From assembly GCF_000519205.1 (NCBI RefSeq), contig NZ_JAFB01000038.1, positions 28,955 to 92,954 on the forward strand: 64,000 nt of DNA. The letters are read 5' to 3'. This DNA comes from Amycolatopsis taiwanensis DSM 45107 (GTDB lineage: Bacteria > Actinomycetota > Actinomycetes > Mycobacteriales > Pseudonocardiaceae). Below, piece by piece: positions 53,458 to 60,325 of this stretch; position 1 is the stretch's first letter; the number at the start of each line of letters is the position of its first letter. The notes beneath the pieces are model-generated. The model made no database searches. It had not been told where the DNA came from and worked only from the letters and a program-made list of their open reading frames with translations. A program made the position numbers and the translations under genes.

Positions 53458-53483
53458 CTACCCACTGTGCGCCTCCGGCAAAC
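53458..53483 (-). promoter_or_regulatory. SigB-type promoter of ctaD
   Basis: On the minus strand GTTT, a 16-nt spacer and GGGTAG, ending 38 bp before the ctaD start. Both boxes match the stress-sigma consensus. Confidence 0.72.
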
Positions 53484-53564
53484 TCGAATCAAGACCCCTC
53501 GTCACTTCGGGCTCGTCGATCGCCCTTCCGGCCGGGCCCACTGCGGTGCCGGCCACGCATGGCG

Positions 53565-53589
53565 GTTTGACCATCGCGTACCGGGGTAT
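53565..53589 (+). promoter_or_regulatory. SigB-type promoter of the RsbW-like gene
   Basis: GTTT, a 15-nt spacer and GGGTAT, an exact fit to GTTT-N14-16-GGGTAY, ending 38 bp before the start at 53628. Confidence 0.78.
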
Positions 53590-53627
53590 GTGCCTCGGCG
53601 TCAGGGAAAATCTGGAGAAAGCTCGAA

Positions 53628-54005
53628 ATGCGACGCCACACCGAGACCACTTTGGTCAGGACACCGGAAGCAGCACGCCAGGCCCGGCGGATCGTGGCCG
53701 AGGCTTGCGCCGACTGGCGGCTCGACGGGCTGGAATCGGATGCCGAGATCGTCGCAACGGAACTGGTGGAAAACACCTTGAAGCACACTCGGTCCATTCC
53801 CCGGCTGCGACTGGTGCTACGGGACGGCGCGCTGACGGTGGCTGTCTCGGACGACGACTCGGCGGCCGTCCGTGTCCGGGAGGAGGAGAGTGAGCGCGAC
53901 CGAGGGTTCGGAATGCTGGTCATCTCGCGCATAGCCCGGGTCTGGGGCTGCACCTGGGCCCGGGCCGGGAAGACGGTGTGGGCTGTCTTACCCACACGTC
54001 CGTGA
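53628..54005 (+). CDS. RsbW/SpoIIAB-like serine kinase (anti-sigma factor candidate)
   Basis: 125 residues of the GHKL ATPase fold. The N box is DAEIVATELVENTLKHTR (Glu and Asn for Mg-ATP). The G1-type VSDDDSAAVRVREEE is degenerate in that the usual Asp-x-Gly is DDD, and the G2-type glycine loop is RGFGMLVISRIARVWG. Such proteins bind and block SigB/F-type sigma factors and phosphorylate STAS antagonists; a partner STAS gene follows and a sigma gene lies 2.2 kb on. ATG 53628 follows GGAGAAAG. Stress promoter upstream suggests feedback control. Confidence 0.85.
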   Translation: MRRHTETTLVRTPEAARQARRIVAEACADWRLDGLESDAEIVATELVENTLKHTRSIPRLRLVLRDGALTVAVSDDDSAAVRVREEESERDRGFGMLVISRIARVWGCTWARAGKTVWAVLPTRP

Positions 54006-54170
54006 CGTTCGCTTGCATCATGCCGCCCGCCGGACATACGGTCTAGGTGAGCGGTTGAGCAAAACAGCCGTGCGGGAGTGAACGCACGCAGCCGGCGGGA
54101 AGCTCGAACACCTGCTCGGGCGTGTCTGGTGCTCTCACCCTGAACCTGAAGAGTGAACAGGGGGAACGCC

Positions 54171-54551
54171 GTGCACGCGACACCAGCCGTAAGCATCCGG
54201 ATCGAAGACCGTGAAGGCGGTATCCGGCTCGCCCGGACCTCCGGGGAGCTGGATGCGCTGGGCGCTCCGGTGCTGCGCGAATGCCTCTACGAGAGTATTT
54301 TCCCCGACCACGACTTCGTCCTGGATCTGGACGAGGTGACCTTTCTCGGCTCGGCCGGGATGCGAGTCCTGATGGACACCGGCGGTAAGGCGCTCCGCCA
54401 CGGGCTGCACTGGGCGCTCGTGGCCAACGGCCGTCCGGTTTCCCGGCCACTGTGGGCGACCGGCCTGGCCGCGCAACTGCCCTTGCAGCCGAGCGTGCCC
54501 GAGGCCATCCGGACCCTCACCGCGAAGATCGGGCCCGCGCACGCGGTTTAG
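54171..54551 (+). CDS. STAS-domain protein (anti-anti-sigma factor candidate)
   Basis: 126 residues. The STAS core ARTSGELDALGAPVLRECLYE is followed by FVLDLDEVTFLGSAGMRVLMDTGGKAL, where the Ser in FLGSAGM is the usual phosphorylation site. Unphosphorylated, such proteins capture the RsbW-type kinase and free the sigma factor. GTG 54171 was preferred to GTG 54153 because GGGGGAAC precedes it. It lies 165 bp after the kinase gene and is followed by a strong terminator. Confidence 0.88.
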   Translation: MHATPAVSIRIEDREGGIRLARTSGELDALGAPVLRECLYESIFPDHDFVLDLDEVTFLGSAGMRVLMDTGGKALRHGLHWALVANGRPVSRPLWATGLAAQLPLQPSVPEAIRTLTAKIGPAHAV

Positions 54552-54557
54552 CGGTGT

Positions 54558-54597
54558 CGGCGAGAAGACAGCAGAGTAGCTCGCTGTCTTCTCGCCG
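54558..54597 (+). terminator. Strong intrinsic terminator after the STAS gene
   Basis: CGGCGAGAAGACAGC (54558-54572) and GCTGTCTTCTCGCCG (54583-54597) are a perfect 15-bp stem with a 10-nt loop, followed by TTACCGTTAA. It lies 6 bp after the stop and before the convergent glycosyltransferase end. Confidence 0.92.
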
Positions 54598-54647
54598 TTA
54601 CCGTTAACAGGTGCTGAACGGCCACATCGAGTTGTCCACGCTGGACA

Positions 54648-55868
54648 TCAGGCTCGGCGCGCGGCGCGGCCGGAAAATGCATTTTGTTCGGAAAGCGCCT
54701 TTTCATAGACGCGCAGAATGTCGGCGGCGATGCGATCCCACGAATAACGGGAGCGGGCCCGGTCCATTCCGGCCACGCCGTATGCTTCGCGCAGGGCCTG
54801 GTCGTCGAGCAGCCGACGCAGCGTGGCCGCGAGCACGCCCGGCCGCCGGGGTGGCACCAGTTCGCCGGTGACGCCGTCGACCACGGTGTCGATGAGGCCG
54901 CCCACCGCGGAGGCGACCACCGGGACCCCGCAGGCCATGGCTTCCAGCGGCACGATGCCGAACGGCTCGTACCACGGAGTGCATGCCACGATGTCGGCCG
55001 AGCGCAGCAACGCCGGCATGTCGCTGCGGGACACCCGGCCGAGCAGGCGTACCCGGCCGGCGACGCCGGCCCGCCGGGCCAGCTCGGTCAGCCGCCGCGC
55101 CTCCGGATCGTCGGCGAGCCGTCCCGGTTCCGGACCACCCGCGATCACCAGCTCGGTATCCGGCACGCCGGCCAGCGCCCCGATCGCGGTGGCGAAGCCC
55201 TTGCGCGGCACCAACCGGCCCACACTCACGATCCGCCGCGGCGCCGAGGTGGCGGTGGCACGGCCGTCGACGCCGAACCGGCCCAGGTCCACCCCGCACG
55301 GCACGATCGACATCCGCGACCTCGGCAGGCCCAGCCTGGCCAGCTCGAACACCTCGTCCGTGCAGGTCGCGGCGACCCGTGAGACGGACTTGCCGACGAT
55401 CCGCTCCAGCCGGATCCGCTCCGGCGGGCTGGTGTCCGCCGAACCCTGGTAACGGCGCTTCACCACACCGAGCGCGTGGAAGGTCTGAATCACCGACAGG
55501 TCGAGGTCGCGCGCGGCGAGCACGGAGGCCAGCCCGGACATCCAGAAGTGGGCGTGCACCACGTCCGGCGGGTCACGCCGCCAAGCCGCGGCGAGGAACG
55601 CGCCGAACTCGCCCAGATACGGGAGCAACTCGTCCCTGGGCAGCCTGGTGCAGGGGCCGGCCGGCACGTGGACGACCTGGTAACCGGCTTTCGCGCGGAC
55701 CGTCCGGCGCTGGCGCGCATCGTCACGTCGCGTGTAGACGGTCACGTCGTGTCCCTGCCGGCACAAGGCCGCGGAAAGCTCGGCCACGTGCAGGTTCTGG
55801 CCACCGGCGTCCACGTCGCCGAGCGAAGCGAGCGGATTGGCGTGTTCGGACACCATCGAAATCTTCAT
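54648..55868 (-). CDS. GT4-family glycosyltransferase
   Basis: 406 residues with the GT-B fold. The acceptor-side opening MVSEHANPLASLGDVDAGGQ (glycine loop), then VHAHFWMSGLASVLAARDL, and the donor domain RRIVSVGRLVPRKGFATAIGAL with the E-x7-E region CTPWYEPFGIVPLEAMACGVPVVASAVGGLIDTVVDGVTG. The opening is like SPS/MshA-type GT4 enzymes that use UDP- or GDP-sugars. ATG 55868 follows GGGAGG. Placed in the stress block under a SigB-type promoter, it may make a compatible solute or surface glycan; the product is unknown. Confidence 0.9.
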   Translation of the reverse strand: MKISMVSEHANPLASLGDVDAGGQNLHVAELSAALCRQGHDVTVYTRRDDARQRRTVRAKAGYQVVHVPAGPCTRLPRDELLPYLGEFGAFLAAAWRRDPPDVVHAHFWMSGLASVLAARDLDLSVIQTFHALGVVKRRYQGSADTSPPERIRLERIVGKSVSRVAATCTDEVFELARLGLPRSRMSIVPCGVDLGRFGVDGRATATSAPRRIVSVGRLVPRKGFATAIGALAGVPDTELVIAGGPEPGRLADDPEARRLTELARRAGVAGRVRLLGRVSRSDMPALLRSADIVACTPWYEPFGIVPLEAMACGVPVVASAVGGLIDTVVDGVTGELVPPRRPGVLAATLRRLLDDQALREAYGVAGMDRARSRYSWDRIAADILRVYEKALSEQNAFSGRAARRA

Positions 55869-56012
55869 CGGCCACCTCCCACAACCGCACCACACAAAGA
55901 ACGCTGTCCAAAACGCAGGGTCGGCACTCACAGTGACAGACAACGAGTTATGTGGGCGGGGAGGCAGGCCGCCCCGTGATGACCGGCAGCTGGCACGGAT
56001 GTCACGGTCTGG

Positions 56013-56037
56013 CTACCCGCACACGTTCTGAAAAAAC
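56013..56037 (-). promoter_or_regulatory. SigB-type promoter of the glycosyltransferase gene
   Basis: On the minus strand GTTT, a 15-nt spacer and GGGTAG, about 145 bp before the glycosyltransferase start. Both boxes match the consensus; the long leader makes the assignment slightly less certain. Confidence 0.65.
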
Positions 56038-56125
56038 TGGCACATTCGCGCCCGCGCATTTCCTGCCTGAGGAGTTACCGACAGCGAAGGAGCTAAACCG
56101 GAGAGGAGCAAGGTTCGGGCCGGGG

Positions 56126-56151
56126 GTGTGAACATTTCCGCCGACGGGTAA
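56126..56151 (+). promoter_or_regulatory. Possible SigB-type promoter of the sigma-factor gene
   Basis: GTGT, a 16-nt spacer and GGGTAA, ending 8 bp before the ATG at 56160. It is a weaker match than the neighbours and would give an almost leaderless message. It would make the sigma factor partly self-activated. Confidence 0.45.
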
Positions 56152-56159
56152 CCCGGGCT

Positions 56160-56927
56160 ATGCGCAGCCCGACCGAGACGGCTACGTGTGCCGAGAAGTT
56201 CGCCGAGCTGACCGCGCCTGGATCGGACGAGCAGCGCCGGCTGAGGCTTCGTGCCGAGCTCGTGATGGAGTACTTGTCCGTCGCCGAGCACATCGCCCGC
56301 CGGTTCCGCGGGCGCGGCGAGGCCTTCGACGACCTGGTGCAGGTCGCGCGGGTCGGCCTGATCAACGCGGTCGACCGGTTCGAGCCGGACCGCGGCACCG
56401 ATTTCCTGTCCTTCGCGGTGCCGACGATCATGGGTGAAGTCCGGCGCCATTTCCGGGACACGAGCTGGTCGGTGCGCGTGCCACGCCGACTGAAGGAGCT
56501 GCATCTGCAGATCGGGCAGGTCAGCGGCGAACTCGGCCAGCGACTCGGCCGCGCACCGACGCCCACCGAGATCGCCCTCGAAGTGAACATGAGCGTCGAG
56601 GAGGTCAGCGAAGGGCTGCAGGCCGGCAACGCCTACTACGCCGTCTCGGTCGACAAGCCGGCCGGTGACGATGCCGAAGCCGCTTCTCTGGCGGACACAC
56701 TCGGCGAAGAGGACGGCGGGCTCGAATCGGTGGAAAACCACGAGGCGCTGCAACCGTTGCTGCGGGAGCTTCCGCCGCGCGAACGCACCATCCTCATGTT
56801 GCGGTTCTTCGGGAACATGACCCAGACCCAGATCGCCGAGCGCGTCGGCATCTCCCAGATGCACGTGTCGCGACTGCTCGCGCAGACGCTCGCGCACCTG
56901 CGCGCCAAACTCACCCAGGACCCCTGA
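56160..56927 (+). CDS. RNA polymerase sigma factor, SigB/SigF/SigG subfamily
   Basis: 255 residues. Region 2 is YLSVAEHIARRFRGRGEAFDDLVQVARVGLINAVDRFEPDRGTDFLSFAVPTIMGEVRRHFRDTSWSVRVPRRL (the SigB/F/G signature). Region 3 is GQRLGRAPTPTEIALEVNMSVEEV. Region 4 is LPPRERTILMLRFFGNMTQTQIAERVGISQMHVSRLLAQTLAHLR. This subfamily runs general-stress, osmotic and developmental genes and recognises GTTT/GGGTA promoters, which flank it on both sides. The RsbW-like and STAS genes nearby are its likely regulators. ATG 56160 was kept as the family start. Confidence 0.95.
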   Translation: MRSPTETATCAEKFAELTAPGSDEQRRLRLRAELVMEYLSVAEHIARRFRGRGEAFDDLVQVARVGLINAVDRFEPDRGTDFLSFAVPTIMGEVRRHFRDTSWSVRVPRRLKELHLQIGQVSGELGQRLGRAPTPTEIALEVNMSVEEVSEGLQAGNAYYAVSVDKPAGDDAEAASLADTLGEEDGGLESVENHEALQPLLRELPPRERTILMLRFFGNMTQTQIAERVGISQMHVSRLLAQTLAHLRAKLTQDP

Positions 56928-56932
56928 GGCTC

Positions 56933-56957
56933 GTTTCACCCGCACAGGCCCGGGTAG
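56933..56957 (+). promoter_or_regulatory. SigB-type promoter of the catalase gene
   Basis: GTTT, a 15-nt spacer and GGGTAG, ending 9 bp before the catalase ATG at 56967. The message would be almost leaderless. It starts 5 bp after the sigma-factor stop. Confidence 0.75.
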
Positions 56958-56966
56958 CCGGGTCCC

Positions 56967-59060
56967 ATGTCACGTGATGCCAAAGACCAGCAGATGCAAT
57001 CATCGCGAGTCGATCTCGACCATACCCGGCTGACCACGCAACAGGGTGTACGAGTCGACCACACCGACGATTCCCTCACCATCACCGAACGCGGTCCGAC
57101 CCTGCTCGAAGACTTCCACGCCAGGGAGAAAATCACCCATTTCGACCACGAACGGATACCCGAGCGCGTGGTGCACGCGCGCGGCGCCGGCGCCTACGGC
57201 CATTTCCAGGCCTACGAAGGCTGGCTGAGGGACTACACCGTGGCCGAGTTCCTGACCAGTGGTGAGCAGATCCCGGTCTTCGTCCGGTTCTCCACCGTGG
57301 CCGGGTCGCGGGGCTCCGCCGACACCGTGCGCGACGTACGTGGCTTCGCCACGAAGTTCTTCACCCGCCAGGGGAACTACGACCTGGTGGGCAACAACAT
57401 GCCGGTGTTCTTCATCCAGGACGGCATCAAGTTCCCGGACTTCGTGCATGCGGTGAAGCCGGAGCCGGACAACGAGATCCCGCAGGCGGCCTCCGCACAC
57501 GATACGCTGTGGGACTTCGTTTCGCTGCAACCGGAAACGCTGCACATGATGATGTGGCTGATGTCGGACCGGGCGCTGCCGCGCAGCTACCGGATGATGC
57601 AGGGGTTCGGCGTACACACCTTCCGGCTGGTCAACGCCGACGGGCAGGGTACGTTCGTGAAGTTCCACTGGAAGCCGGTGCTGGGCACCCATTCCCTGGT
57701 CTGGGACGAATGCCAGAAGATCGCCGGCAAGGACCCGGACTACAACCGGCGCGACCTGTGGGACTGCATCGAGGCCGGCCAGTTCCCGGAATGGGAGCTC
57801 GGTGTCCAACTGGTGGACGAAAAGGACGAGTTCTCCTTCGACTTCGACCTGCTCGACCCGACGAAGATCATCCCGGAGGAGCAGGTGCCGGTGCGGCCGG
57901 TGGGGCGCATGGTGCTTGACCGCAACCCGGACAACTTCTTCGCCGAGACCGAGCAGGTGGCCTTCCACACCGCGAACGTGGTACCAGGCATAGACTTCAC
58001 CAACGACCCCTTGCTCCAGGCCCGCAACTTCTCCTATTTGGATACCCAGCTGATCCGCCTCGGCGGGCCGAACTTCGCGCAGCTCCCGGTGAACCGGCCG
58101 ATCGCGGACGTGCACACCAACCAGCGTGACGGCTACGGCCAGCAGGCGGTGCACAAGGGACGGACGAGCTACTTCAAGAACAGCATCAGCGGCGGGTGCC
58201 CGGCGATCGCCGATTCCGGCACGTTCAGCCACTACACCGAACACGTGGAAGGGCACAAGATCCGCAAGCGCAGCGAGAGCTTCAAGGACTTCTACAGCCA
58301 GGCGACCCTGTTCTGGAACAGCATGTCCGAAGTGGAGCGCGAGCACATCGTCAGCGCGTTCCGGTTCGAGCTCGGGAAGGTCACCAGCAAGGAGATCCGG
58401 GGCCGCGTGGTGGCCGAGCTCAACAATGTCGATCACGAACTGGCCATCCGGGTCAGCGAGGGCGTCGGCGTCACCGCGCCGGCGGAAGAAGTGCGCCCCA
58501 ACCACGGCCGCAGCTCACCCGCGCTGTCTCAGCTGAACGCGCCGTCGAACCGGATCTCGACCCGCCGGATCGCGGTGCTGGTCGCCGACGGCGTCGACGC
58601 GACCGGAACGCGTCGTGTGGTCGACGAGCTGACCAAACGGGAGGCGGTGGTCGAACTGCTCGCGCCCAGCGACGGCGAGGTACGCCCCGGCACTGGTGAA
58701 CCGCTGGAGGCGGACCGGCAGCTCAACACCATGGCCTCGGTGCTCTACGACGCCGTCGTCGTGCCCTGCGGACCGGACAGTGTGAATCTGCTCAGCCAGG
58801 ACGGGTACGCGGTTCATTTCGTGGCCGAGGCCTACAAGCACGCCAAGCCGGTCGCCGCGTTCGGCTCCGGGCGCGACCTGCTGCACCGGGCGGGGGTCAC
58901 CGACCGGATCGCCGATAACGAGCAAGTGACGGTGGACCAGGGCGTTGTGACCACGGCGGCCGCATCACAGGAACTGACCACCGAGTTCTTCGACGCGTTC
59001 GCCACCGAGATCGGCCGCCACCGGGCTTGGGAGCGCAGGACCGACGCCGTCCCGGCCTGA
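56967..59060 (+). CDS. katE: Large-subunit catalase (KatE-like, clade 2)
   Basis: 697 residues. The haem catalase core has the active His70 in RVVHARGAGAYGHFQAY, the active Asn in VGNNMPVFFIQDGIKFPDF, and the haem-Tyr region, here RNFSYLDTQLIRLGGPNFAQLPVNRP. A C-terminal flavodoxin/DJ-1-like domain (about 530-690, RRIAVLVADGVDATGTRRVVDEL, AFGSGRDLLHRAGV) marks the large-subunit clade, which is very stable and typical of stationary-phase stress. It splits hydrogen peroxide in the cytosol. It follows the sigma-factor gene and has its own GTTT/GGGTAG promoter. Start ATG 56967. Confidence 0.95.
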   Translation: MSRDAKDQQMQSSRVDLDHTRLTTQQGVRVDHTDDSLTITERGPTLLEDFHAREKITHFDHERIPERVVHARGAGAYGHFQAYEGWLRDYTVAEFLTSGEQIPVFVRFSTVAGSRGSADTVRDVRGFATKFFTRQGNYDLVGNNMPVFFIQDGIKFPDFVHAVKPEPDNEIPQAASAHDTLWDFVSLQPETLHMMMWLMSDRALPRSYRMMQGFGVHTFRLVNADGQGTFVKFHWKPVLGTHSLVWDECQKIAGKDPDYNRRDLWDCIEAGQFPEWELGVQLVDEKDEFSFDFDLLDPTKIIPEEQVPVRPVGRMVLDRNPDNFFAETEQVAFHTANVVPGIDFTNDPLLQARNFSYLDTQLIRLGGPNFAQLPVNRPIADVHTNQRDGYGQQAVHKGRTSYFKNSISGGCPAIADSGTFSHYTEHVEGHKIRKRSESFKDFYSQATLFWNSMSEVEREHIVSAFRFELGKVTSKEIRGRVVAELNNVDHELAIRVSEGVGVTAPAEEVRPNHGRSSPALSQLNAPSNRISTRRIAVLVADGVDATGTRRVVDELTKREAVVELLAPSDGEVRPGTGEPLEADRQLNTMASVLYDAVVVPCGPDSVNLLSQDGYAVHFVAEAYKHAKPVAAFGSGRDLLHRAGVTDRIADNEQVTVDQGVVTTAAASQELTTEFFDAFATEIGRHRAWERRTDAVPA

Positions 59061-59157
59061 CCCCAAAGCCCGTCCCGGCGAGGGAGGCGGACGCACGGCC
59101 CGTCTCCGGCGCACACACCCGGACGCCCTCCGCACCAGAGGTGAGACCATAACCAGG

Positions 59158-59532
59158 GTGGAGCCGGAACGACACGTGATGGACGAGGCCGCCGTCGAAG
59201 CCGCTCTGGACGGGCTCGGTGACCGCGCGGTGGTGGTGCAGTGGGCGCGGCGGTTCTCGGTGCTGGCCGACCCCTCGCGACTGACCCTGCTGGTGTGCAT
59301 CCACTACGCGCGCGAGATCAGCGTTTCGGATCTGGCGGTGGCCGCGGGCATGACCGACACCGCGGTCTCCCAGGCGCTGCGGCTGCTGCGCGCGCACGGA
59401 CTGGTGACCGGGCACCGGAGCGGCCGGGTCGTGCGTTACCGGCTGGCCGACGCGACGGTGCACGAGCTGATCCATCGGGTCCGGCCCCATCCGGACCGGA
59501 CTCCGCACGGCGAAGAGAAGAGCCATGTCTAG
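59158..59532 (+). CDS. ArsR-family metal-type repressor
   Basis: 124 residues with an ArsR winged helix: FSVLADPSRLTLLVCIHYAREISVSDLAVAAGMTDTAVSQALRLLRAHGLVTGHRSGRVVRYRLADATVHELIHRV. One Cys lies in the early helix (LLVCIHY), and the C-terminal tail is His-rich (HELIHRVRPHPDRTPHGEEKSH), like NmtR/KmtR sensors of nickel or cobalt. GTG 59158 was kept; ATG 59179 is possible. It overlaps the next gene by 8 bp, so it heads an operon with the HAD and GH65 genes, an unusual partner set for this family. Confidence 0.88.
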   Translation: MEPERHVMDEAAVEAALDGLGDRAVVVQWARRFSVLADPSRLTLLVCIHYAREISVSDLAVAAGMTDTAVSQALRLLRAHGLVTGHRSGRVVRYRLADATVHELIHRVRPHPDRTPHGEEKSHV

Positions 59533-60325
59533 CCGGGATGAACACGTCGAAACACCGGCGAGTGGAGCCGTTCACCGGTACGGTCGAGACATGATCGGAC
59601 TCCCCGATGACATCTCCGCCTGCCTGTTCGATCTCGACGGCGTGCTGACCGGCACCGCCGAACTGCACAAGCAAGCGTGGAAACAGACATTCGATTCGTT
59701 TCTTCGCGAGCGAGACGGCAGCAATTACCGTTGCTTCACCGATCGGGACTACGCGGAGTACGTGGACGGGCGGCCGAGGCTGGACGGTGTGCGCGGCTTT
59801 CTCGCCTCGCGCAATATCTCGCTCCCCGAGGGTGGCCCGGGCGACAAGGTCACCGATCACAGCGTCCACGGGCTGGCCGCCCGGAAGAACGAACTGGTCC
59901 TGCGGATCATCGAACACCGCGGGGTCGACCCCTATCCCGGCTCGGTGCGCTATCTCGAAGCGGTCCAGCGGGCCGGGTTGCGCATCGCGGTGGTCACGTC
60001 CTCGGCCAACGCGGCCTCCGTACTCGAAGCCGCGAACCTGGACCGGTTCGCGCAGGCACGGATCGACGGCGTGGTGATCGAACGCGAAAAGCTGCGCGGG
60101 AAGCCCGCACCCGACTCGTTCCTGGCCGCGGCGAAGGCACTGGGCGTGGCACCGGCGAACGCCGCCGTGTTCGAGGACGCGCTGGCCGGCGTCGCCGCCG
60201 GCAAGGCCGGCGGCTTCGGGCACGTGGTCGGCGTCGACCGCGAGGACCAGGCCGACGAGTTGCGCGCACACGGCGCCGACGTGGTCGTTCGCGATCTATC
60301 GGAACTGTTGCGGGGTGACGCGTGA
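59525..60325 (+). CDS. HAD-family beta-phosphoglucomutase-like enzyme
   Basis: 266 residues of the HAD fold with the helical cap. The nucleophile and acid pair are Asp36 and Asp38 in ACLFDLDGVLTG, then the cap (WKQTFDSFL...GRPRLDGVRGFLASR), VVTSSAN (Ser/Thr), the Lys in KLRGKPAPDSFLAAAKALG and the Asp pair region VFEDALAGVAAG. It interconverts beta-glucose 1-phosphate and glucose 6-phosphate, the step that follows an inverting GH65 phosphorylase, whose gene overlaps by 4 nt. ATG 59525 follows GAAGAGAAG; ATG 59591 is a possible internal start. Confidence 0.92.
   Translation: MSSRDEHVETPASGAVHRYGRDMIGLPDDISACLFDLDGVLTGTAELHKQAWKQTFDSFLRERDGSNYRCFTDRDYAEYVDGRPRLDGVRGFLASRNISLPEGGPGDKVTDHSVHGLAARKNELVLRIIEHRGVDPYPGSVRYLEAVQRAGLRIAVVTSSANAASVLEAANLDRFAQARIDGVVIEREKLRGKPAPDSFLAAAKALGVAPANAAVFEDALAGVAAGKAGGFGHVVGVDREDQADELRAHGADVVVRDLSELLRGDA

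Noticed and set aside
54648..55868. Trehalose or sucrose-phosphate synthase assignment for the GT4 gene
   Set aside because: The opening loop is similar to those families, but no partner phosphatase or diagnostic residues allow a specific product, so only GT4 is stated.
57000..58505. 501-codon minus-strand frame opposite catalase
   Set aside because: Catalase motifs and the promoter support the plus strand; the minus frame lacks any domain.
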